From the NCBI GenBank assembly GCA_030372985.1, contig JAUCQB010000055.1, forward strand, positions 28,183-92,182: a stretch of DNA of 64,000 bases, written 5' to 3'. Positions 44,658-53,564 of this stretch are shown in pieces (position 1 is the first letter of the stretch; each line of letters starts with the position of its first letter). A model generated the notes under the pieces. It was not told the origin of the DNA, did no database searches, and worked only from the letters and a program-made list of their open reading frames with translations. Position numbers and translations under genes: made by a program. The stretch is from Phycisphaerae bacterium. Lineage in GTDB: Bacteria > Planctomycetota > Phycisphaerae > UBA1845 > PWPN01.

Positions 44658-45896
44658 ATGGCGAAGAAAACGATTGCGAGTGTTGACGTCAAAGGCAAGA
44701 CCGTGCTGATGCGCGTGGACTTCAACGTCCCGCAAGATGACAGCGGCAATATCACCGATGACCGCCGGATCCGGATGGCGATGCCGACCATCCAGCACGT
44801 GATCAAGAACGGGGGCAAGGTGGTGCTCATGAGCCACCTGGGCCGGCCGGAGGGCAAGGACCGGGCCGCCGACGCAAAGTACACGATTAAGCCTTGCGCA
44901 GACCGCCTGGGCAAGCTCCTGGGCAAGCCGGTGAAGTTCGTCGGCGATTGCGTCGGCCCGGAGGTCCAGAAGGCCGTTGCATCGCTGCAGGCGGGCGAAG
45001 TGCTTCTGATCGAGAACGTCCGCTTCTACGAGGCGGAGCAGATCAAGGACAAGAAGGCCAAGGACGACCCGGCTCTGGCGGAGAAAAAGAAGAGCTTCGC
45101 CAAACAGCTTGCCGACCTGGCCGACGTGTACGTCAACGACGCGTTCGGCACCTGCCACCGCGACAACGCCAGCATGCTCACCGTCCCGCAGCAGATGGGC
45201 GGCAAGCCCAAGGTCGTCGGTTTCCTGGTCAAGAAGGAGCTGGAGTACCTGGGCGACTCGCTGAACAGTCCGAAGCGGCCGTTCGTGGCCATTTTGGGCG
45301 GCAAGAAGGTCTCCGACAAAATCGGGGTCATTGAGGCCCTGCTCAAGAAATGTGACACCATCTTGATCGGCGGGGCCATGCAGTACACGTTCATGCTGGC
45401 CCAGGGCCGCAAGACCGGCAAGAGCCTGGTCGAGGCGGACAAGGTCGAAGAGGCCAAGCGATTGCTCCAGTTGGGTGGCTCGAAGCTCAAGCTGCCGGTG
45501 GACGTCGTCTGTGCGGCCGAGTTGAAGGCTGGCGTGGCCACGAAGGTGGTCGAGGGCGACATTCCGGACGATCTGAGCGGCTTCGATATCGGTCCCAAGA
45601 CCGTCGCCGAGTACAAGAAGATTATCGCCGGAGCCAAGACGATTGCCTGGAACGGTCCGATGGGCGTGTTCGAGACCAAGCCGTTCGACACCGGCACTTA
45701 CGCGATCGCTCACGCCTTGGTCGATGCAACGGCCAGGGGAGCAGTCACGGTCATCGGCGGGGGCGACAGTGCGGCGGCCATCGAACAGGCCGGCCTCACC
45801 GACAAGGTCAGTCACGTCAGCACCGGAGGCGGCGCCAGCCTCGAGTTCATGGAAGGCAAAGCCTTCAAGGCTGTCGACGTGCTCGACGAGGCGTAG
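44658..45896 (+). CDS. pgk: Phosphoglycerate kinase
   Basis: A 412-residue glycolytic enzyme. Substrate-binding motifs are MRVDFNVPQDDSGNITDD near residue 17, SHLGRPEGKDRAADAKY near 60, LLIENVRFYEAEQ near 115, NDAFGTCHRDNASM near 162 and the nucleotide-binding GGGDSAAAIEQAG near 363. The length is standard. ATG 44658 follows GAAGGTGA and is chosen over the frame start at 44640. With gapA (about 1.1 kb upstream) and rpe (0.6 kb downstream) it forms a loose sugar-phosphate cluster interrupted by small accessory genes. Confidence 0.97.
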   Translation: MAKKTIASVDVKGKTVLMRVDFNVPQDDSGNITDDRRIRMAMPTIQHVIKNGGKVVLMSHLGRPEGKDRAADAKYTIKPCADRLGKLLGKPVKFVGDCVGPEVQKAVASLQAGEVLLIENVRFYEAEQIKDKKAKDDPALAEKKKSFAKQLADLADVYVNDAFGTCHRDNASMLTVPQQMGGKPKVVGFLVKKELEYLGDSLNSPKRPFVAILGGKKVSDKIGVIEALLKKCDTILIGGAMQYTFMLAQGRKTGKSLVEADKVEEAKRLLQLGGSKLKLPVDVVCAAELKAGVATKVVEGDIPDDLSGFDIGPKTVAEYKKIIAGAKTIAWNGPMGVFETKPFDTGTYAIAHALVDATARGAVTVIGGGDSAAAIEQAGLTDKVSHVSTGGGASLEFMEGKAFKAVDVLDEA

Positions 45897-45939
45897 GGGC
45901 TGGGAACAGCTTGCGGTCCGCATCAAGGCAGGCCGAGCG

Positions 45940-46431
45940 ATGAAGAAACGACCGGTCCTTTCGATCGTGCTTGTTGCCTTATCGCTCGGTCTGTTGCTCT
46001 TCTTGATTCTGCCCGGTGGCCACTGGGACGGCGTAGCGAGTGCCACGTTTCCCACTACGGTCCGCGATGCCGTTTCGCGAAAGCCGATAGCCGGCGCTCG
46101 CGTTGCGCGTGTTGGTCGACGGAGAGAGTCCCTTATGGGCTACTCATCCGGAGGCCGCAACAATCCAGTCTATGTGACGGATACCGCTGGGTTCGCTCAA
46201 GCGAGTTGGTCGTTCGGCGCGAACGGCAGGTTTTACCCGTTTTGGAAAACAGGTTCAGTCGGTTTCAGGTCGTGGGACCTGGAAGTATCCGCACCCGGCT
46301 ACGAGACACTTGTGACGCCGCTGTCAGAGTACGCCGGCGAAAGCCGGTCGATCTGGCGGTCAATGAGGATCCCGATCACGGTGCAACTCAAACCGATCGT
46401 CGGCGGGATGACCTCCCAAGCCTCGGGATAG
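45940..46431 (+). CDS. Membrane-anchored protein with carboxypeptidase-regulatory-like domain
   Basis: A 163-residue protein with an N-terminal hydrophobic segment (VLSIVLVALSLGLLLFLIL, about residues 6-24) acting as an anchor or uncleaved signal, then a beta-rich domain with TVRDAVSRKPIAGARVARVG near 40 and YVTDTAGFAQASW near 75, typical of CarboxypepD_reg/transthyretin-like folds. The frame extends upstream inside pgk, but I start at the ATG at 45940, which follows the pgk stop by 43 bases. Function unknown; it may be part of the envelope. It is followed by rpe after 46 bases. Confidence 0.6.
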   Translation: MKKRPVLSIVLVALSLGLLLFLILPGGHWDGVASATFPTTVRDAVSRKPIAGARVARVGRRRESLMGYSSGGRNNPVYVTDTAGFAQASWSFGANGRFYPFWKTGSVGFRSWDLEVSAPGYETLVTPLSEYAGESRSIWRSMRIPITVQLKPIVGGMTSQASG

Positions 46432-46477
46432 GCATGGCGTCTGGTCAACACCGCTGATCCCTGCTATTCTCGAAGTT

Positions 46478-47158
46478 ATGAACAACTGGTCGCTTGCCCA
46501 ACCCCGCATTCGCATGGCCCCTTCCGTCTTGTCGGCCGACTTTGCACGGTTGAAGGACGAGATCCAGCGGATCGAGGCTGCCGGGGCGGAGATCCTGCAC
46601 CTGGACGTGATGGACGGTCACTTCGTCCCGAACATCAGCTTCGGAGTGCCGGTGATCGAGAAGCTTCGTCCGATATCCAAGCTGTTCTTCGACACCCACC
46701 TGATGATCACCGACCCGGTCAAGTATGCCGAGCCATTTGCCAAGGCCGGCAGCGATCTCCTGACCTTCCACATCGAGGTGGCACCCGACCCCATGGCCGT
46801 CGCGGACCATGTCCGGTCGGTGGGAGTGCGAGTGGGAGTGACGCTCAATCCCGGTACTCCAGTCTCGGCCCTGCGCCCGGTTATCGGGGCAGTGGACCTG
46901 GTCCTGGTGATGAGTGTCTGGCCCGGTTTTGGCGGTCAAAAGTTCATCGGGTCGTCGCTGGACAAGCTTCGAGACCTTCGGACCCTGCTCCGACCCGATC
47001 AGCGCCTGGAGATCGATGGCGGTATAGCCCGCTCGACCATCGAAGCGGCAGTGAAAGCCGGAGCCGACACCCTGGTGGCCGGGTCTGCCATTTTCGGTCA
47101 GCCCGACCCGCCGGCGGCGATGGCCGACCTGCACCGGTTGGCACAGGCCGCCCTTTGA
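46478..47158 (+). CDS. rpe: Ribulose-phosphate 3-epimerase
   Basis: A 226-residue TIM-barrel enzyme that interconverts ribulose-5-phosphate and xylulose-5-phosphate. Metal ligands and catalytic residues are present: APSVLSADFARL near residue 14, HLDVMDGHFVPNISFG near 41, DTHLMI near 71 and LEIDGGIARSTIEAAVKAGAD near 179. The phosphate-side loop reads MSVWPGFGGQKF where the family usually has NPGFGGQ, that is Asn changed to Trp. A role in the pentose phosphate pathway or Calvin-type metabolism is standard; no other pathway genes than gapA and pgk are nearby. Confidence 0.95.
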   Translation: MNNWSLAQPRIRMAPSVLSADFARLKDEIQRIEAAGAEILHLDVMDGHFVPNISFGVPVIEKLRPISKLFFDTHLMITDPVKYAEPFAKAGSDLLTFHIEVAPDPMAVADHVRSVGVRVGVTLNPGTPVSALRPVIGAVDLVLVMSVWPGFGGQKFIGSSLDKLRDLRTLLRPDQRLEIDGGIARSTIEAAVKAGADTLVAGSAIFGQPDPPAAMADLHRLAQAAL

Positions 47159-47238
47159 GCGGCGTTGGAACAAGACGCTCGCTTGCGCACTTCGCAAGCT
47201 CGTTATTGGCCGTGGAATCCGGGTCGATCCCCGTTTCC

Positions 47239-47268
47239 TTGACCTGACTTTTGCCGCTGACATAGAAT
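47239..47268 (+). promoter_or_regulatory. Putative promoter for the FG-GAP lipoprotein gene
   Basis: TTGACC (47239-47244), an 18-base spacer and TAGAAT (47263-47268) lie 120 bases before the start at 47388. A perfect palindrome TGCCCTTAAGGGCA (47345-47358) lies in the presumed leader and could be an operator or stem. Confidence 0.45.
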
Positions 47269-47387
47269 ACTGCAACCCCACGGGATGTGGCTGGGTGAGA
47301 TGTATCGGACGGGGTCAGAGGGCGGATGGAGCTGCCAGCCTTAATGCCCTTAAGGGCAAGCGCTTACGATAGATAAGGATCGCTTCG

Positions 47388-50300
47388 ATGATAAAAGCTC
47401 GCCAGATCCGAACGACCGGTTTCTCGGTGTTCGTGGCATTGCTTGCAGCGATGCCGTTGCTTATCGGGCCGGGCTGTCCGCCGGTCAACTGGATATCACC
47501 GACCGGTGATCCCAGCGGCGACAGTTCGGGGGATGGACAGGAGATCCCCGACAACGGCACCAACACACCCCCTTATTTCGAGTTCACCGCGCCGCTGAGC
47601 ACGATCATGCGCGAGGTGGGCGACGTGATCGAGATCAGTTGGCTTGACGGCGACCCCGATGACAACGCGGTCATCTCCCTGTTCGTCGACCCTGACAAAG
47701 TCTTTGGAAACGGCACGGAGATCCTGATCGAGTCCAATATCGCCGAGAATACCGACGACTCCCAGGGGTTTTACAATCTGGACACGCGCGCCAAGAACCT
47801 TCAGGCCGGCGAGTATCGCATCATCGCGAGCATCACCGACGGCGTGAACCCGCCCGAGTTGATCGTGGCGCCCGGGCTGTTGCAGCTCTTCCCGCCCGGA
47901 ATGGTTCCCGGCAACCTCTCGCCGGCGGTCGTCGTGCGCGAGCCGAACGTACATTACAGTCTGGGTCACAACGGCCAGGTGCCCATCAGTTGGTGCGTGT
48001 CTGATCCCGACGACGGCGAAAACCAGCTTCTCCCGGATATCGTGGTCCTGTTCGATCTCGATGAGAACCCGGCCAACGACCTGGTCTTCACCGGTCCGAC
48101 CGCCGAGCAGGACCTGGCCGAGGTCTGTTTCGCCGTTCAGGACCCGTTGGATGGTCCTTACCCGGTGATCGTCGACGGCCAGGTACGGGCGTATGTGCTC
48201 GGCTGCTTCAAGGACACCCTCGGCGGCGCGCTCGGCGAATGCTCCGATCCGGCCACTCCCGGAACGGATTTCCCGCCCAACGGCACTTATATCATCAACG
48301 CGATGAGGCTGCCGGCTCGCGTGAACGGCGAGCCCTACCGTGTTCGCGTAACCGCCTGGGACCACACCAACCCGCCGGTGAGCCGTTATGCCTGGGGCGG
48401 CGTCACGGTTTCGTCCACGGTCACGGGCGACGCGGGACTGGTTGATCTGGCCGAAGTGGGCCGCACGATCCGCGGCGCGAAGTTCTACGGATTCGACGAA
48501 AACGGCCAATCCGGCTACACGGGTGTCGGCGTCGGCGATATGAGCGGCGACGGCATTGACGACTTTGTGATCGTCAGCCGCTACGGTCGGGGCTATGGCA
48601 TGGACGCGATGGGCTCCGCTCACCTGGTGCTGGGCATGACTGGACAGCAGTTCGGGGGGGATATCCCGCTCAACAGCATCGCCACCACGTACCCCGGCGC
48701 CCTGTTTACAATGCCCTACTCGACCAACAGCCAGGGCCTCGTCTCGGTAGCCCGCGTGGGCGATGTGACGGGAGACAATCTGTCCGAGATCGTGTTTGGG
48801 GCCCCCCATACCGAGGTCTTCTACGACCGCGTGGACGACGATCCGTGCGACAGCAGCCCGCCATCGTGCTACGCTGACTACATGCCCAACCCGTACTCGG
48901 ATCCGCCGCCGGCCGACCCCGACGAGATGGGGGCGTACGACTGGCATGAAGATATCATCTTCTACGATCCCGAGCCCGATCCGCCCTTGCCGACTTATTA
49001 CTATTGCTCGAACGACCAGGATCTGTCCGTCGTGACACCCATCGCCAGCGGCTACGCGATTGTGGTGGGGAGCAACAACTCCCTGAATAACGACATCTAC
49101 GGGTTGGAGGATGCGGGACAGGCTTTGGGCTTTAACGGTGCTCGATTCAGGGGAGCCTACTTCGACGACCTCGATATTCCCGGAACCCTCACGGGTTCAG
49201 TGAATCGGACCTGGCCCTACTCGATCATCCCGGAGAACCAGTTCGGTCTGACCGTCAACAGCATGCCCAGCATCTCCGACTCGACTCCGGGGCTGACTGC
49301 CCGATGGGGACCAAGCCTGCTGATCTCCTCGCCGAAGAACGGCCGAGACCGTGGTCGCGTGTGGTATTTCGAGTGGTTTGATTACACCAACGATCTGCCC
49401 GGCTCCACAGACCCGGACATCCAGTCGTTCCCGGCGTTGGTGGGTTGCGGGTTCCGCGCGCGAATCATCCCCGGCGGAACAGACGGAACAGGGCGGTCCG
49501 GCAGCCAGGTCATCACCGGCGAGATGATCGGAGATCTGTTCGGATATGCCAGTCCGGCCGGTGATTTCAACCGTGACGGCTCTCAGGATATCGTGGCCGG
49601 TGCCCCGGGGGCCGATCGCGATGGGCTTGTCAACAATGGAATCGCTTACGTCGTCTTCGGCCGACCTGACTTCGACAATCCGGATATGACCAATCTCGAG
49701 GAGTTCGATCTGGACATCTGGAACAGTCCTCGCCTGGAGATCCACGGCAACTATAACAACGACCGGTTCGGCGAATCGCAAACATTGGTCGGTGATATCA
49801 ACCAGGACGGCTATGCGGACATTGCCTTCGCCTCGCAATACGCTGGCAGCGATGGGATCGGCGGCGCCGAATCGGGCTTCATCGGCATCGTGTTCGGCGG
49901 TCCCAAGTTTGCGGGCGTCAACACGTTCAGCGCCAGCCATGTCGGCGGGCCTACGTTGCCGGGCGTTCGAATCTACGGCCACCAGGCCGGCATGCACGCG
50001 GGCGCGGTCATCAACAATGTGGGGGACTTCAACGCCGACGGCATCGATGACCTGGTCATCGTCGCGCCGGACGAGATCCGGCTGATCAACGGTCTGCGGC
50101 GTCAGGGCGTGGCCTACCTGCTGTTCGGCGGGCCGCACCTGGCCAACAAGACGATCAACCTGAGCCAGGTCGGCTCGACCGTACCGGGGCTGGTGTTCGT
50201 CACGCCCTATGGCATTACCGATGCCAGTGCGGCCCGCATCACCTGGGTCAACGGCGCGGGTGACGTCAACGGCGACGGGTTCGAGGATATTCTGATCGGC

Positions 50301-50414
50301 CTGCCGGAAGCCGATACGACCTACCCGCTCAACCCCAGCCTGCGAAAGAACGATACGGGCGAGATGTACCTGATCTACGGCAGCAACTCCGGCTTGAGCG
50401 GCATGGGCTGGTAA
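47388..50414 (+). CDS. Large FG-GAP repeat lipoprotein (integrin-alpha-like)
   Basis: A 1008-residue exported protein. The lipobox lies in LLIGPGCPPVNW (Cys near residue 30). The N-terminal third (about 50-350) contains beta-rich, cadherin-like or Ig-like modules (ISWLDGDPDDNAVISLFVD). From about residue 350 there are six FG-GAP or VCBS-like blades, each with a Ca-binding loop such as VGDMSGDGIDDFVIV, GDFNRDGSQDIVAGAP, VGDINQDGYADIAFA and AGDVNGDGFEDILIGLP, giving a beta-propeller as in integrin alpha chains. Role: probably cell-surface adhesion or glycan or protein binding. A terminator follows. Confidence 0.85.
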   Translation: MIKARQIRTTGFSVFVALLAAMPLLIGPGCPPVNWISPTGDPSGDSSGDGQEIPDNGTNTPPYFEFTAPLSTIMREVGDVIEISWLDGDPDDNAVISLFVDPDKVFGNGTEILIESNIAENTDDSQGFYNLDTRAKNLQAGEYRIIASITDGVNPPELIVAPGLLQLFPPGMVPGNLSPAVVVREPNVHYSLGHNGQVPISWCVSDPDDGENQLLPDIVVLFDLDENPANDLVFTGPTAEQDLAEVCFAVQDPLDGPYPVIVDGQVRAYVLGCFKDTLGGALGECSDPATPGTDFPPNGTYIINAMRLPARVNGEPYRVRVTAWDHTNPPVSRYAWGGVTVSSTVTGDAGLVDLAEVGRTIRGAKFYGFDENGQSGYTGVGVGDMSGDGIDDFVIVSRYGRGYGMDAMGSAHLVLGMTGQQFGGDIPLNSIATTYPGALFTMPYSTNSQGLVSVARVGDVTGDNLSEIVFGAPHTEVFYDRVDDDPCDSSPPSCYADYMPNPYSDPPPADPDEMGAYDWHEDIIFYDPEPDPPLPTYYYCSNDQDLSVVTPIASGYAIVVGSNNSLNNDIYGLEDAGQALGFNGARFRGAYFDDLDIPGTLTGSVNRTWPYSIIPENQFGLTVNSMPSISDSTPGLTARWGPSLLISSPKNGRDRGRVWYFEWFDYTNDLPGSTDPDIQSFPALVGCGFRARIIPGGTDGTGRSGSQVITGEMIGDLFGYASPAGDFNRDGSQDIVAGAPGADRDGLVNNGIAYVVFGRPDFDNPDMTNLEEFDLDIWNSPRLEIHGNYNNDRFGESQTLVGDINQDGYADIAFASQYAGSDGIGGAESGFIGIVFGGPKFAGVNTFSASHVGGPTLPGVRIYGHQAGMHAGAVINNVGDFNADGIDDLVIVAPDEIRLINGLRRQGVAYLLFGGPHLANKTINLSQVGSTVPGLVFVTPYGITDASAARITWVNGAGDVNGDGFEDILIGLPEADTTYPLNPSLRKNDTGEMYLIYGSNSGLSGMGW

Positions 50415-50440
50415 GCCGGCGCCAAGCGAGATCATTCCGA

Positions 50441-50478
50441 AGGGGCACCGATGCCAATCGATGCCCCTTCTTCATTTG
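50441..50478 (+). terminator. Rho-independent terminator after the FG-GAP gene
   Basis: AAGGGGCA (50441-50448) pairs perfectly with TGCCCCTT (50463-50470), with a 14-base loop, followed by CTTCATTT. Confidence 0.7.
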
Positions 50479-50641
50479 CCTGACAGGGCAATCTCGATGC
50501 CGCTGCGGCGACCGAGACCTGCCACGCCCCAGCCGTGGCGACTACAGGCGGGCCTGCCTTGGGCGGCTCCGACCTTGTCTGCTCCTGAAGCCCCACAGCG
50601 CAACCTTGCCCATATTGTGCCTCGACTGTAGTTTATGCGGC

Positions 50642-51073
50642 ATGACAGACGAACATCGGACACGCCGAAAATGCATTCTGCTCGAGGCATTGGACCCTGC
50701 TGACGGCAAGACGTGCTTCGTTCAGATCTCGTTTGAGCGCATGCAAGCAGTGGGACGCCGCGGACTGGGACATGCGAAGGAATGCGGATACCTCGTGCCG
50801 ATGATTCTGCAGAAACCGGCGGCGGTTTTCGAGGGCTTGAGACGCGATGAAGACGAGGATCGACGGGGCTACGGCTGGCGATGCTATTGCGGTGTTCCCG
50901 ACCACAGCTATCGCGTCGATGGGACGGAAGGACCGCCATACCCAGGCCAAGTCTACGTTGTCTTCGTCAATTCGAACGGTATCGCGTATAATTGGCGTTG
51001 GGAGAAGTGCGATTCCGAAGACCCGAGGTTGCCCGAGAATCACAGGGCACGTTTCAGAAAGAGGCTGCTATGA
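50642..51073 (+). CDS. Hypothetical protein, first gene of a two-gene module
   Basis: A 143-residue soluble protein. It starts MTDEHRTRRKCILLEALDPA and has a compact second half with YGWRCYCGVPDHSYR near 80 and PPYPGQVYVVFVNSNGIAY near 100-118. I do not recognise a named family, though the pattern of PPPGQVFVVF followed by WRWEKCD recurs in short hypothetical proteins. Its stop overlaps the ATG of the next gene (ATGA), so the two are made together. The start at 50642 is the second in-frame candidate; an earlier one at 50606 lacks support. Context resembles a toxin-antitoxin module. Confidence 0.55.
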   Translation: MTDEHRTRRKCILLEALDPADGKTCFVQISFERMQAVGRRGLGHAKECGYLVPMILQKPAAVFEGLRRDEDEDRRGYGWRCYCGVPDHSYRVDGTEGPPYPGQVYVVFVNSNGIAYNWRWEKCDSEDPRLPENHRARFRKRLL

Positions 51074-51492
51074 AGGCCGAATCCAACGCCGATTTCGCGA
51101 AGCGGATGATGCTGCTGGCGCGTCCGGCCGAGAGTTTCAGGCCGACCGCGACCTACGACCGTGACGGTGACTGCATCGAGTTCCTCGCCAAGCCGGATCC
51201 GTTTTACGCCGAGCGGGTCGATGATCTGGTAACGGTTTACTACAGCCAGGACACGCATGAAGTGATCGGGTCGCTGATCAAAGGTGTGTCTGCGTTCTGC
51301 GAGCGAGTCCTCGGTGTGATGCCCGGGTTCAAGATCGTCGTTCAGGAAGGCCGGGTTCGCTTGGAGCACATCTTCCTGGCGAAGTTGTGGTTTTCGCCGA
51401 GAGAGCCTGGCGATATCGCGACGCTGACCTACCAGAAACTGATTGAGGTGGCCGAAGAAGCGGACATCGAGGCCGATCTGTGTCCTTCCTGA
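51070..51492 (+). CDS. DUF2283-like protein, second gene of the two-gene module
   Basis: A 140-residue acidic protein. The middle has YDRDGDCIEFLAKPDPFYAE and LVTVYYSQDTHEVIGSLIKG, a pattern that resembles DUF2283 proteins, small beta-rich proteins often found as partners in toxin-antitoxin-like pairs. It overlaps the preceding gene by 4 bases (ATGA). GAAAGAGG lies about 10 bases before the ATG, inside the first gene. Which partner would be toxic cannot be read from the sequence. Confidence 0.58.
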   Translation: MKAESNADFAKRMMLLARPAESFRPTATYDRDGDCIEFLAKPDPFYAERVDDLVTVYYSQDTHEVIGSLIKGVSAFCERVLGVMPGFKIVVQEGRVRLEHIFLAKLWFSPREPGDIATLTYQKLIEVAEEADIEADLCPS

Positions 51493-51604
51493 GGCCTGCG
51501 ACGCGGTCGCATCACTGGCCGCCGGCGACGACTCCGACGGCGTGCACGGGCTCTGTCGGATGGCCGTTGTCGGAAACATCCCTCCCTTGTGTATTGGGTG
51601 AACC

Positions 51605-52888
51605 ATGCGTTTGATCTGCCAACGTTCTGCTCTCAGCGGTGCAGTGGATATCCCCGGCTCGAAGTCCCACACCATTCGGGCGGTGGCGGTGGCGGCCTTG
51701 GCCGATGGCGAGAGCCGGATCGAATCACCGCTCGCCTCGGCCGACACCCTGGCGGCTGTCGACGCCTATCGGGCACTCGGGGCCGAGATCGACACGTCGC
51801 AGCCGGAGTTGTGGCTGGCACGCGGTTTTGCGGGCAGGCCGAAGGCTCCTGCCAACGTCATTGACGTCCGGAACTCGGGCACGACGCTGCGTATCGCCAC
51901 CGGCTCGGCGACACTGATTTCCACGGGGCTGGTCGTGTTCACCGGGGACGACCAGATCCGCCGGCGTCCGATCGGACCACTGACCCGGTCGCTCAACGAT
52001 CTGGGAGCTTCGGTTACCTCCACGCTAGATAACGGCTGTGCGCCGCTGGTGATCGGCGGACGGCTTCGCGGTGGGAAGACCAGCATTGAGGCCGTGTCCA
52101 GCCAGTACCTGAGCAGCCTGCTGATCTGTTGCCCGCTGGCCGACGGGGTCAGCGAGATCGACGTGCCCCTGCTCAACGAGAAGCCTTACGTCCACATCAC
52201 GCTCGACTGGCTCGAACGCAGCGGCATCCAGATCGAGCGCGATGAACTGAAATGGTTCCGCGTCGCCGGCGGCCAGCGATATCGCCCGTTTTCGCGGCGA
52301 GTCGCGGCCGACTTCTCTTCGGCAACGTTCTTCCTGGCGGCCGGAGTGCTGGGCGACAATGACGTGCTGGTACGCGGGCTCGACATGAGCGACCCCCAGG
52401 GCGACAAGGCGGTGATCGACTACCTTCGCCAAATGGGAGCCCAGATCGATATCCAGCCGAACGGCATCCGCGTCCGGCCGGGTGAGTTGAAGGGCTGCGA
52501 GCTTGACCTCAACGCTACGCCCGACGCCTTGCCGATGATGGCGGTGGTCGGCTGTTTCGCCCGCGGCAAAACCTCGCTGGTCAACGTCCCGCAGGCCCGG
52601 CTCAAGGAAACGGATCGCATCGCCGTCATGGCCGCGGAACTGTCCAAAATGGGCGCCGTGATCCGGGAGAGGCCGGACGGCCTGGAGATCGAGGAAAGCC
52701 GTCTGAAGCCGGCCGAGGTCTGCGGCCACCACGACCACCGCGTGGTCATGGCGCTGGCGGTGGCGGCCTCTGCAATCGAAGGCCGTACAATCATCCATAC
52801 CGCAGAGGCGATGCAGGTGACGTTCCCAACCTTTGTCGATTGCATGAGCCGGCTCGGCGGGCGGCAGCAAGTGGAGCAGGATCCGTGA
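51605..52888 (+). CDS. aroA: 3-phosphoshikimate 1-carboxyvinyltransferase (EPSP synthase)
   Basis: A 427-residue enzyme that joins shikimate-3-phosphate and PEP in chorismate synthesis. The two EPT domains carry PGSKSHTIRAVAVA near residue 17 (the shikimate-phosphate-binding Lys-Ser), RNSGTTLRIATGSA near 88, RRRPIGPLTRSLNDLGA near 118 and RLKETDRIAVMAAEL near 332. The usual Asn-Arg after the first Lys-Ser motif is changed to Thr-Ile-Arg. Length is standard. It opens a shikimate group that includes aroK and aroC downstream, with a phosphatase gene 31 bases after it. Confidence 0.94.
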   Translation: MRLICQRSALSGAVDIPGSKSHTIRAVAVAALADGESRIESPLASADTLAAVDAYRALGAEIDTSQPELWLARGFAGRPKAPANVIDVRNSGTTLRIATGSATLISTGLVVFTGDDQIRRRPIGPLTRSLNDLGASVTSTLDNGCAPLVIGGRLRGGKTSIEAVSSQYLSSLLICCPLADGVSEIDVPLLNEKPYVHITLDWLERSGIQIERDELKWFRVAGGQRYRPFSRRVAADFSSATFFLAAGVLGDNDVLVRGLDMSDPQGDKAVIDYLRQMGAQIDIQPNGIRVRPGELKGCELDLNATPDALPMMAVVGCFARGKTSLVNVPQARLKETDRIAVMAAELSKMGAVIRERPDGLEIEESRLKPAEVCGHHDHRVVMALAVAASAIEGRTIIHTAEAMQVTFPTFVDCMSRLGGRQQVEQDP

Positions 52889-52919
52889 TCTCGCCTGGGG
52901 CCATGCCCTTCTTCCGGTC

Positions 52920-53564
52920 ATGACGCCGATACCGACCACAGAACTGATTGTTGTTCGCCACGGCGAGACCAAATGGAATCTCGGCGAGCGCATGCAAGGA
53001 CATTCGGACAGCGACCTGACACCGCTGGGCCTGCGCCAGGCGGAGGCGGTGGCAGCGCGTCTGGCCCGGGAGAACATCGACGCGATTCATGCCAGCGATC
53101 TTGGCCGGGCGATGCGCACCGCGGAGGTTGTGGCCAAGGCGATCGGGTTGGCGGTCGTCCCCGATGCCCGCCTTCGCGAGCGCAACATGGGCGTTTTCCA
53201 GGGTCTGACCGTCGAGGAGATCCGGCGGCGATTCCCCGCGGAATATGACCATTTCATCTCGCGTCAGCCCGATTACGTCATCCCTGACGGGGAGAGCATG
53301 CGGCAATGCCACGAGCGCGTGATCCAAGGTCTTCAAGCGATCGCCGACCGGCACCCTGGCCACAGGGTGGTGGTCGTGACCCACGGCGGCCCGCTCAGCG
53401 GCGCGTTTCGCCACACGATGCAGTTGCCGATCAACGCCCCGCGACGATGGAGCCTGTTCAACGCGAGCATCAATCGCTTCAGGGTCCAGGAGAGCCGGTG
53501 GCAGCTCGTGTTATGGGGCGATCTGACGCACCTGGACGGGCTGACGAGCCAGGATGACTTTTAG
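52920..53564 (+). CDS. Histidine phosphatase family protein (phosphoglycerate mutase-like)
   Basis: A 214-residue cytoplasmic phosphatase. The catalytic His is in IVVRHGETKWNLGERMQGH near residue 11, with a second in VVTHGGPLSGAFRH near 157, and the Glu/Arg positions in ASDLGRAMRTAEVVAKAIG near 57 and RLRERNMGVFQGLTVEEI near 83. Relatives include GpmB-type phosphoglycerate mutase, CobC and broad phosphatases; the short length favours a phosphatase. It follows aroA after 31 bases and precedes aroK by 371, so it is probably cotranscribed with aroA. Confidence 0.9.
   Translation: MTPIPTTELIVVRHGETKWNLGERMQGHSDSDLTPLGLRQAEAVAARLARENIDAIHASDLGRAMRTAEVVAKAIGLAVVPDARLRERNMGVFQGLTVEEIRRRFPAEYDHFISRQPDYVIPDGESMRQCHERVIQGLQAIADRHPGHRVVVVTHGGPLSGAFRHTMQLPINAPRRWSLFNASINRFRVQESRWQLVLWGDLTHLDGLTSQDDF

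Noticed and set aside
44637..46055. A 472-codon minus-strand frame opposite pgk
   Set aside because: pgk on the plus strand has all its motifs; the antisense product is compositionally odd and rich in Leu, Asp and His without a recognisable fold.
47496..48947. A 483-codon minus-strand frame opposite the FG-GAP gene, and a similar 412-codon one at 49197-50435
   Set aside because: Both are mirror images of the GC-rich Asp/Gly repeats of the FG-GAP protein.
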